64,000 nucleotides of DNA. Origin: Nectonema munidae (Eukaryota > Nematomorpha > Nectonematoida > Nectonematidae). The stretch lies in contig JAUIRK010001036.1 in the NCBI GenBank assembly GCA_030549495.1, positions 344,001 to 408,000 of the forward strand, read 5' to 3'. The notes below the pieces were generated by a model that had not been told where the DNA came from, searched no databases, and saw only the letters and a program-made list of their open reading frames with translations. Shown here piece after piece: positions 56,243-64,000 of this stretch (positions are counted from its first letter, which is position 1; every line of letters begins with the position of its first letter). The translations under genes and the position numbers were made by a program.

Positions 56243-57350
56243 ATGCCAGTAAATACATACAGAAAGTTCACTGCAAAATTTAAACTTTAAGTGATCGCTG
56301 TTGCTGAAGCCACAACAATGTGCAAGCTGCAAAAATATGTCATATCAGAAAAGAATGTTCGTGATTGGAGGAAGAAAAAGGAAACTTTAAATAAAATGCC
56401 ATCATACAAATGTGCCAATCGTAGGAAGAGCTGCAAGTGGCCACATCTAGAAGAAAAAGTTGAAGAATGGGTTACCAGCAATCGGAATGATGGACTCGCA
56501 ATATCAAGGGGAGCTATAAGAATTTTTGCCCTGAAGGAAGCTAAGAAAATTGGAATTACCGAATTTGTTGCTAGTGCTAATTGGTGCTCCCGGTTCATGA
56601 AAAGGAATAATCTGGTTATTAGAAGACGAACTAAAATTGCACAAAGGCTACCCCAGGAATTGGAAGAAAAGATAACTGGATTTCATAGACTTGTCATTAC
56701 TCTTCGTAAGAAAAACAATTGCAGTTTAAGTCACATTGGAAAGAAACATGGATGAAACTCCTATGAATTTTGATATGAACTGTTGATAAGGCTGGGACAA
56801 AATCTATTTTAATAAAAACAAATGGGCATGAAAAAACTCGGTTCACTGTGGTTCTGACTTGCATGGCAGATGCGGCAAAATTAAAGCCAATGGTAATTTT
56901 TAAGAGGAAGACAATGCCAAAGGAGAAATTCCCCAGTGGAGTTATCATACATGTACATCCACAGGGTTGGATGGATGAAGAAGGATGTAAGCTTTGGTTA
57001 AGCAAGGCATGGAAGATCAGGCCTGGCGCCCTATTAAGAGAAAAATCTCTTCTTGTATGGGATGGCTTTCGTCCACATTTGGTTGAGACTATGGATAAAG
57101 CTGTAAAACAAAGCAAAACTGACATTGCAGTAATTCCTGGAGGCCTAACTAGCATATTACAGCCACTCGATGTATCTATCAACCACCCATTTAAAGATGC
57201 GGTCAGAAAGAAATGGAATGAGTGGATGATTAACTGTGAAAAGACGTTCACTAAATGTGGTAATATGAGACATCCATCTTTGCCTCTCTTATGCGCCTGT
57301 TGGGAAGATATCGATAAAAATATAATTGTGAAATTTCGCATACCACTGCT
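56243..57350 (+). pseudogene. Pogo/Tigger transposase, DDD-type, broken
   Basis: The ATG at 56243 opens MPVNTYRKFTAKFKL, followed at once by an in-frame stop (56288). The frame continues with the pogo/CENP-B DNA-binding region (RDWRKKKETLNKM, then WVTSNRNDGLAISRGAIRIF and NWCSRFMKRNNLVIRRRTKI). After a frameshift near 56745 comes the first catalytic motif, NMDETPMNFDM, then TRFTVVLTCMADAAKLKPMV, LLVWDGFRPHLVE (second aspartate) and GGLTSILQPLDVSINHPFKD (third aspartate in QPLDV), ending at WEDIDKNIIVKF where an insertion begins (57366). The enzyme would bind TIRs and insert at TA. One stop and at least two frameshifts are present. Confidence 0.85.
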
Positions 57351-57721
57351 GGGCTTTTTACTCCACTGTTTTTTTCAACTCAAAATTTAGGCCACAAAAA
57401 AATATGTAAGGTGGATGAAAATTAACACCCAAATTTGAAGAAATTAATGAAGTTTTCATTTTTCACTTCGATTTAAATTTTTAACAAAAATTTCAGGGGT
57501 TGATGACCCAAAAGTCAACCTGGCTTCAAAAAAAAATTTCAATATTTTTTGAATTTTCGTAAGACTTCCATAAAACATTTTTTATATAAAGATTAGAAAA
57601 CTTCTGTTATTTTTGTGTGATAAAATCTGATGAAAAAATGATTTTTAAAAAACAAGCAAAAAAAATTATTAACGCCATCTATATATTTTAAATTACAATG
57701 CAAAAACAAAAATGTATAAAC

Positions 57722-59661
57722 TTATCTGATATCAGAGTGACATATAGGACATATCAGATAAGAATGCCTTTTGCAAATAAATTTTTTACAAAACGAGCAC
57801 TTTCTGGTACCCCTGCTTCTGGGTTTGCATTTCGGAATAGTGCAGTATCTTCTGCTATTCGAACTACTTTCATTTATTTCTCTTTGAGGGAGAAATCCAT
57901 AATACGATAAAATATTTTTGATAGGTCGTGATATTTGTGAAACTTTAGAGCGTACAAGCATTGACTGTTCACAAAGTTTGAAAGATAAAAGCTTCAAAAA
58001 AATTTTCCTGCCTCCTTTTCTAGTTGAGCAATGTGTATCGGAGTTGAAACTATAAATTACGCAAGAGTTGAACGCTGTGATATCTAAGTAATTTGTAAAA
58101 ACAGCCATAGTCCATCTTCTACTAGGCTTATAGGATGTAAAATCCCTTGCCATTCTGTTGAAACAATCAACACCGCTTTTATACTTATTGTAAAGAACCA
58201 AGGTTTCGGGCTTGTTTTTATACGATGTTATAGCCACACCCCGAGTATGTTGGGAAGATAAGATATAAACCGCTATAAAATTTTGCCTAGCATGTTTCAT
58301 CGGGATGTAAGTTGAAATAGAAGCATACTCTGAGTAAACGAACTTACTCTCAGTTTCTTGTAAGTTTAAATTACGAATGTATTTAGGTTTCAGAATATTG
58401 GGTAGAAAACGACGATTTGAGTTTATAGTGCCGCAAATAGTTAAATCTTTGCTTAGGGCCCACTTCGCTAGTTCATGAGATGTGAAAAAGCGATCAAGAA
58501 AAACTCCACATCCCCGTGGTAAATTAGATCCAATTATTAATCTTTTACAAATTTCTAAACTAGAAAAATAACATTTATCAAGCAAACCAGAAATGTAAAT
58601 TTCAGGCTTCATTACATAAAAAGTGTTAGCATCATTCATATGATATACTTTGATACCATAGTGGCCGGGTTTACTCTTATCGTATATTTTTATGGGACAT
58701 CCTCCTCTGAACTTGACTAGTTCCTCATCAATAGTAACTGCATCTAGAGGCGTCCAATACCTATGACAATTATCAAAAAAATGACTATGAATCACTCTGA
58801 TTGCTGATAGTTTATCATTTTGATTTCTATCAATTGAACAATCAAAACGAATAAAAATATTTATATATGTGAACATCCTTCTTCCCATCGCTGCACGCAA
58901 AAAAGGGTCGCCATTTTTGGAGAAAAGATACCGCGTCGCTATTCTTTGGTCTTTAGCTTGTCCAATGTAAATAAGACATCCAAAGTAAGCTAGTAGGTCA
59001 CTTATATTAAACCTTTCATGGCAAGCGTTTAACTCTTCCCATTTTGAAATGCTTTTACTAAATAAATTATTTTTACTATACATCTCATGTCGGACAAAAT
59101 ATAAACCCCAAAATTCAGTCTTTAGAAGTTCATAAATTAGAAAGTTTTATAGGAATCATAAAAAATAATGAAACTTGTATAGTTCAGGAATGTCTTCTAA
59201 AGACTGAATTTTTGAGCATATATTTTTATAAAGTTGAAAAAACTTACTTGTAATTTTCTTCTGCTTTTTTCTTCGTCATTTCAAAAATATGGGTTATTTA
59301 TTATAGTAATATCAAAGAACAAATTGAAAATTTTGACAATATCCTTTAGATTTTTTGCTTCATTTGTTGGACCATATGGACGTAGAGATAAATTACGGCA
59401 ATTTCGAGCTTGAACACGACCAGTGATGGAGTCTTGAAATTCCCAAAAATATCTTGTACCGTCCGGGGCTATCAAGTTTTCATCCACATTTTCCAGAGTT
59501 TCTTCTTCTCTTTCCTCAAGTTCTTCAAATGACTCTTCTCTTGAAAGGGGAACTTCTTCATATATATCCGACGCTGAATCGTCCGATATATAAAAGTACT
59601 CATCAGATTCGGTAGACGTTGAATATTCGCTTGAAGTGTTCATGATTGTGGCAAATAACAA
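57722..59661 (-). CDS. piggyBac transposase, probably two exons
   Basis: An upstream frame (59281-59661) gives an acidic N-terminus (STESDEYFYISDDSASD, EELEEREEETLENVDENL) and GPTNEAKNLKDIVKIFNLFF, the usual piggyBac entry. The main frame (57722-59083, 453 residues) carries FNISDLLAYFGCLIYIGQAK, the DDD triad at D119 (VTIDEELVKFRGG), D197 (GVFLDRFFTSHELA) and D306 (KSGVDCFNRMARD), the RRW motif, and a C-terminal cysteine-rich zinc finger from C414 to C449 (CTIPKC, CSFCKKFIC, CPIC). Between the parts, a CAA|GTAAGT donor-like site (about 59241) and a frame change suggest a short intron, although the acceptor is unclear. There is no stop inside the catalytic domain, so this is the best preserved transposase in the window and possibly recently active. 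Confidence 0.85.
59111..59211. repeat. 18-bp inverted repeat within the piggyBac gene gap
   Basis: AAATTCAGTCTTTAGAAG (59111-59128) and its exact reverse complement (59194-59211) bracket 65 bases, forming a hairpin inside the presumed intron. Confidence 0.85.
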
Positions 59662-60482
59662 AATAATGAACGTGAAAAAACTTATTCAACACAAAGCTTT
59701 GTATCGTAAATCAACGGTGAATGCTGTGCAAAAGGAATTATCTTCCACAAAGAGAACACATAAACAAAATGCCAAACAGATATTGATTTTTATTACGCAA
59801 GGTTTGCTAATGAATATAAATCAACAGTGAATGCTGTGCAAAAGGAATTATCTCCCACAAAGACAACACATAAACAAATGCCAAACAGATATTGATTTTT
59901 ATTACGCAAGGTTTGCTACATACTGTCATATAAACAAATCGTCCAAGGAGCAACCAACATTATTTATTATGATAATCAGGTGGTCCCTTTTATTCTCAAT
60001 AGATATAGATTTCTTTTCTCCTGCTATCAACAAAAGGCAGACCATAAAAGCGACTTGTCCTACTTATAAATTTATTTACCAAGACAACGCCTGTAAATAT
60101 CACTGGAAAATGAGGCATTTTTACAAAAAGTTGTAGATAAAGATTTTATAAAAGCTATATTCATTTTTTTTATTTACAAATATATTCTCGTAAATATTTC
60201 TGTTTTTTGAAAAGAAAAAAAGATGGCGTTAAATTGAATATAATAAAACTTTTATTTTTTGTTGATTTGCTTTCTAGGTTTTTCTCAGAAACATTGGTTA
60301 GATGAATTATTATTAAGATAAAAAAAACTTCAAAAATAAAAAAACAGATGTTTTAAACTTATTAAATGTTTCTTATTTAGATCTAACTTTATTTTAACTT
60401 AAAATTAACAGGACATGGGCTTTTTACTCCAGTATTGTGGCATTGGTGTATTATTTATATACTGTGACATGCGAAGGTTAAA

Positions 60483-61040
60483 TCAAAAGTAATGTGTAAC
60501 TTTATTCTCAAAATCAGAACTTTTTATGATACCTAAGTACCCAAACTATATAAACAATCAATTTTACACTGCGTTTTCATGTTGCATTGAAAAGTATAAA
60601 TTGAGCTTCATTTTGACGTTTCTTTGAGAAATGAAGTTATGAAAAATTATAAACTCAAAAGCTTCGTTTGCACAAACGCCTAGATTTTTTGAATTTAAAC
60701 TTATCCAAAATAATAATCTTAATTTCAAAGTTATTTTTTAGAGTTTATAGATACAGTAAAATCATGTTTAAAAAGGCAGAAAAACGGCAAAGTTGAAGTT
60801 TCATCAAAATTTAAGTTATTTATTCTAAGTAATATTAATAAGCTTAGTTAGAGCTTTAATTTGACATGTAACTTGTCTAAAACGGTGAAACAAGAAAGTT
60901 ATAAACAAAAATAACAAAATAAAAAAGGTATAAAATTTGCAACTAAAAAGCTAAAATTTAATAGCACATAGAACGCGTTATAGACCAAAGACTGTGCAAT
61001 GTAGATGCATTGCACATATACAAATTTTGCAACTGCATCA
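60483..61040 (+). repeat. Dispersed repeat, copy 2
   Basis: Aligns with 38255-38830 in the same orientation (shared ATGATACCTAAGTACCCAAA, GTATAAATTGAGCTTCATTT, AATTTAATAGCACATAGA). Copies differ by scattered substitutions and short indels. Confidence 0.7.
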
Positions 61041-61089
61041 TAATATTTCGATAGTGCGTCTTACTATGGTAATACCTAAGTGCTTCATT

Positions 61090-61590
61090 GATAAAGGTAC
61101 GAGTGCACTTTTAGTTTCGACTAAAACTCAAGTATGCGTGATTTGACAAAAATGATTAGAGAGACTAGGTTTATCTTTCTATTAAAAAAGTAACGGGAGC
61201 CAACGATATATTTAAAAATAATAAATATTTTTGATTTCTTAAAGAACATTGATCGATTCTTTGATTACACAATTATTTGACAAATATATTATTTAAAATA
61301 ACTTTTGTTACATCGTCTTCCCGAATGAGGTATATCAAATCTTACATCTAGCAAAATATGAAGAGAAAGTTGAACATTGTCTCCCTAGTCATTTGTACAT
61401 GGAATAGAAACCATCGTAGTATACAGGTTGGAGATGAATCATCGTGGTATACAGGTTGCAGATGACACTCAAGTTGTCTGTCCGCGTTCAACCGTAGGGT
61501 TTATGAGAATATATCATTACATAACAGAGAAGAGTTACCTAAATCTCTTCCTACTGAAAAAATATTTCTTCAAAATTAATATACACATAT
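61090..61590. repeat. Solo left-type TIR of the 10-kb element family
   Basis: From CACTTTTAGTTTCGACTAAA through GACTAGGTTTATCTTTC, GGGAGCCAACGATATATTTA, GAATGAGGTATATCAAATCT, two 28-bp units, CCGCGTTCAACCGTA and the inner CATTACATAACAGAGAAGAG block. It shows the outermost bases missing from the main copy's right end. No transposase lies beside it: either a solo end or the left end of a deleted copy. Confidence 0.8.
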
Positions 61591-62075
61591 ACATTATACA
61601 CAATATACACATTATATATTATATACAGATAAGGAAATAATGTGTATAATATGTGTATAAGAAGCATTATACACAGATACAGGATAAAAATATTTTATTG
61701 GTGAAAATTAAGGGGTCGCACGACTCTAAATTTGCCCAAATAGAATTAATGATATTAGTATAATTGGTGAAATATTATGAAAGTGTCAATAAAATTAGTG
61801 CTAAGCAAAATAAAAATATATCTTAAACAGGGTGAAAACTTGCATTACACAGGTGTATATAAAAAAAATTTGAAACAATTTATGGTAAACGTGAGCAGAC
61901 TAAATGCCTAAAGACTGAATGACTAATGGAGTTAAATGCCTACTAAAGATTACTAGTAGAAGAAGAAAGGTTGAAAAAGTGACAAATTTTTATTGTAAAA
62001 TTACTCAAATAAAAACTACAAAGTATGTGCTATAGACCGTAAATAGTATAAGCCTATGTCTTTGTCATACTTGGC
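61590..62075. other. AT-rich DNA after the solo TIR
   Basis: Starts with TATACAC/TATACACATTAT repeats (about 61585-61680); no gene. Confidence 0.5.
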
Positions 62076-62079
62076 ATGA

Positions 62080-63110
62080 ACTTTTTTATTCTATCATTTT
62101 TTTAATATACTCTTTATTAACTCTAGAGATATTTTCTCCCAAAAACATTTGCTCAAGGATCACTTCTGTATTTGCTTGTTCTAGTTTGATAATTTTGACT
62201 AATTTTTCAATGGTTGGATGAGTAACTCCACCTCTTCGGTTAAAAGCTTAATGCCATCCTTCTACTAGTGAATTATTAGTTCTTGGAAAATCTGATTTAA
62301 TTCTGTTAAAAACATTCCATATTCCCAAAAATTACTCAAAACTTTGTCGTTTTCTTTATCTAGTGAATGCATTAATTCTAACAATAAATCAACAACATCC
62401 TTTGGTGGAACAAAAGCTAAAACTTGTAATTGTCAAGGCATTTTCAGGATGTTGGCACCAGCTTTGTAAACCGAAACTTTGAACTTTTCGCCAAAGGGAG
62501 TGGCTAAAATGAAAAGAGCCGCGATAGAGAGTTGTATTTGGAAAACAATTTCTTAAAGCTTTTATTGCTGCTTGTTCAAAATCTATTGTAATTGACTCTG
62601 GATATAAGTTTTGTTGTTTCAAGAAATCAAATAAATCTTTATAGATTTTTCCGCCTCTAATTGATGTAATACAGTATAGAGTAGTGGTAATGTTGTGCTT
62701 GAAGCAACACAGGCATGGATTGTGTATAGTTGTGTATTGATTGGCGCACAAGAAAATGTCCCATCACTAGCCCACTAGTTTTTAGCTCGTAAAATGTCCT
62801 AGTTTTTTGTAGTAGAATAAATTTTCATCGTTTCTGATTCATGAAATATGAAGTTATCACCTCGACATTGTGATTTTCATTGACATCAGCCCTTGCTATT
62901 TCAGGTCTCACATTACGGGCTAATGATGTTTTTTAGGCAACGCATCACATACACTCAACTGTGACTTCATTAGATTGCAGCGATTACTTTTTATCTTTTT
63001 TTCATTTTTAATGAATAATTGCGAGCGAAATCTTGTGGATGTGAATGATTATTACTTGCAACTTTTTCCATGTTTTCGCCACAAGTATATTTAAAGTTGT
63101 TCAATAAAAA
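62080..63110 (-). pseudogene. MULE (FLYWCH/Mutator-like) transposase, broken
   Basis: In order on minus: FKYTCGENMEK and NNHSHPQDF (FLYWCH-type end, about 63030-63100). Then comes the MULE core in the frame 62389-62751 with QYTTIH, KIYKDLFDFLKQQNLYPESI, TIDFEQAAIKALRNCFPN (core aspartate in DFE) and FHFSHSLWRKVQSFGL (C/H motif position). It is followed in other frames by PPKDVVDLLLELMHSLDKEN, NSLVEGWH and FNRRGGVTHPTIEKLVKIIK. The LYP..I..DFE.AA..A....FP and FHFS.S.WRK.Q..GL blocks are signatures of MULE transposases in animals. Several stops and frame changes are present. Confidence 0.8.
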
Positions 63111-63344
63111 TGATTGCAGAATATTTTACTTTTAACTTAGAAACATGTAATGGTTTGATTATATTCAAAAATGCAAGTCCAAGTCATGGATAGTTAAACA
63201 AAATAATTTAATTAAAAAATTAGCAAGGATATAAATCTGTTCTTCATTTTAATATAAAAAAAGTTTATAAGGCAACATACATGGCCCACATGTATTTGAA
63301 TAAACTACAAATGAAATGCACATAAATTACAATATTTCAAAATA
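63111..63344. other. Spacer between MULE and hAT
   Basis: AT-rich; nothing recognised. Confidence 0.5.
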
Positions 63345-64000
63345 AACATTTATTGTTAATTATTCAAATACTTTTCATGTTCTTGTCCCGAGGCTTGACA
63401 CCTCTTGTTATTGACAATCTTTGCTATGTCTGGCTGAAATTTCTGTGCAGTGCGAACTTTTATAAGAGATAATAAGTGAAAATCAGTCAACCCAGTTCTC
63501 TGAGAAATTTTTGTTGATTTCATGAAGGAAAATAACTGTTCACACAAATAGGTAAAAACAATATTGCTAAGATACGTTTTGCAAACTTTCTATGATTTGT
63601 AAACCTTTCTGGAAGGTATGAAAAGAAATCAGGTATTCCTACTTCAAAATACTTTGCTCTGAGTCAAGAATCCAACTGCATTTCTAAAAGTTCCATTAGA
63701 ATGTTCACTTCTGCCTTAGTAACATCAAAAGTAAAAGGAGTGGAGAATAGTGCAAATGGATGTTCAAAAGATGAGAAATCACGAAATCTTTTTTGAACTC
63801 CGTTGACAACAATTCCAGTTGCTTAGTACAGACTTAGTATTAATACTGTTTTTTAGCTCTTTGCACGTAGGAAAATGAACCAAATCACCTTTGTGACCAG
63901 TTACAAACTCCATTTTAAACAAATAAGCTGGTTGAAAGTTTTTTCTTTAAGGAAAGTAACAAGGAAAATCAAAAACAAAAAAACTTTGTTTATAAGCTGT
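63345..64000 (-). pseudogene. Second GTF2IRD2-like hAT transposase, C-terminal part, runs off the edge
   Basis: Reading in from the right edge on minus: FRDFSSFEHPFALFSTPFTF, DVTKAEVNILMELLEMQLDS, a stop, then LRAKYFEVGIPDFFSYLPER, and in 63356-63547 the dimerisation end CEQLFSFMKSTKISQRTGLT with LLSLIKVRTAQKFQPDIAKI. This matches GTF2IRD2/FAM200-like proteins. It is a different subfamily copy from the one at 53438-55904. At least one stop and a frame change occur in this part. The N-terminal half lies beyond 64000. Confidence 0.8.

Larger units (their letters stand above)
57673..60228 (-). mobile_element. Nearly intact piggyBac element with TTAA ends, 2556 bp
   Basis: TTAA (57669-57672) is followed by CGCCATCT. 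At the other end AGATGGCG is followed by TTAA (60229-60232), giving perfect 8-bp TIRs and the diagnostic TTAA duplication. The transposase lies on minus. An inexact 70-bp tandem duplication (AACGGTGAATGCTGTGCAAA / AACAGTGAATGCTGTGCAAA) lies at 59700-59930 between the gene and its 5' end. Confidence 0.92.
57366..60416. mobile_element. Unclassified insert in the Tigger 3' end, flanked by 15-bp direct repeats
   Basis: GGGCTTTTTACTCCA occurs at 57351-57365 and again at 60417-60431, directly repeated. The flanks would read through into each other as Tigger sequence. Excluding the piggyBac inside it, the insert is about 495 bp, starts CTGTTTTTTTCAAC (a T run, as if a poly-A-tailed element lies on minus) and has no coding capacity. 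A 15-bp duplication fits target-primed insertion of a SINE/LINE-like sequence. The family is unknown. Confidence 0.6.
53212..60470 (+). mobile_element. Pogo/Tigger element, host to two later insertions
   Basis: The left end is TA|CCCGTGTAATGTTCTACCCC followed by GATCGACCCCCATTTT, a known style of pogo terminus preceded by the expected TA. After a leader (interrupted by the hAT at 53438-55904), the transposase runs 56243-57350 and appears to resume at 60432 after a second insertion. The right TIR was not found, so the end given is approximate. Confidence 0.6.

Noticed and set aside
56287-57341. Minus-strand ORFs of 103 and 214 codons
   Set aside because: Shadows of the plus-strand Tigger transposase with its DDD motifs.

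Overview
The window is AT-rich (roughly 70% by eye), intron-bearing animal DNA that is mostly transposon debris. The mix points to an arthropod, plausibly a crustacean such as a copepod. It contains several hAT families (ZNF862-, ZMYM1-, ZBED5- and GTF2IRD2/Charlie8-like), piggyBac, pogo/Tigger, a FLYWCH/MULE element, a non-LTR retrotransposon with an (ATGTT)n-type tail, and a tRNA-derived SINE ending in CCAA repeats. The species call is inference. No rRNA gene, functional tRNA, CRISPR array or operon is visible, and I saw no LTR element, retrovirus or Polinton.

Left part (1-11.3 kb): a GGGGCATTTTTT repeat element, a broken hAT, a 15-bp minisatellite, a SINE with a perfect 14-bp target duplication, a probable first exon of a secreted host protein (3781-3877, minus), a 183-bp palindromic MITE, then a pile of minus-strand hAT genes. 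One hAT carries an insertion of a distinct arthropod element. A 435-bp foldback MITE, another hAT and a piggyBac 3' end follow.

Centre-left (11.25-21.4 kb): the most unusual object, a roughly 10-kb DNA transposon with long terminal inverted repeats. The TIRs contain about 160-bp and 28-bp tandem repeats. It encodes a zinc-finger transposase and, downstream on the same strand, a separate spliced protein with a SAM domain. Its left tip is itself a 163-bp palindrome, and it carries a 56-bp hAT micro-MITE made mostly of a 20-G run. A solo TIR of the same family lies at 61.1-61.65 kb, and related internal satellite repeats recur at 35.8-37.6 kb.

Middle (21.4-53 kb): LINE remnants, hAT fragments (one with short introns), a second piggyBac, scattered SINEs and MITEs, long stretches without recognisable genes, hammerhead-like motifs at 49.5 kb and a 90-bp tandem repeat at 50.4 kb. 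A compact TATA-driven ORF at 51833-52084 (minus) encodes an 83-residue secreted, neuropeptide-like precursor.

Right part (53.2-64 kb): a nested stack. A pogo/Tigger element is interrupted by a GTF2IRD2-like hAT with perfect 8-bp target duplications, and near its 3' end by an unclassified insert flanked by 15-bp direct repeats. That insert itself carries a nearly intact piggyBac with TTAA ends. A dispersed repeat, the solo TIR, a MULE and a second GTF2IRD2-like hAT running off the edge complete the window. The two small secreted-protein loci are the only candidates for host genes; nearly everything else reads as selfish DNA.
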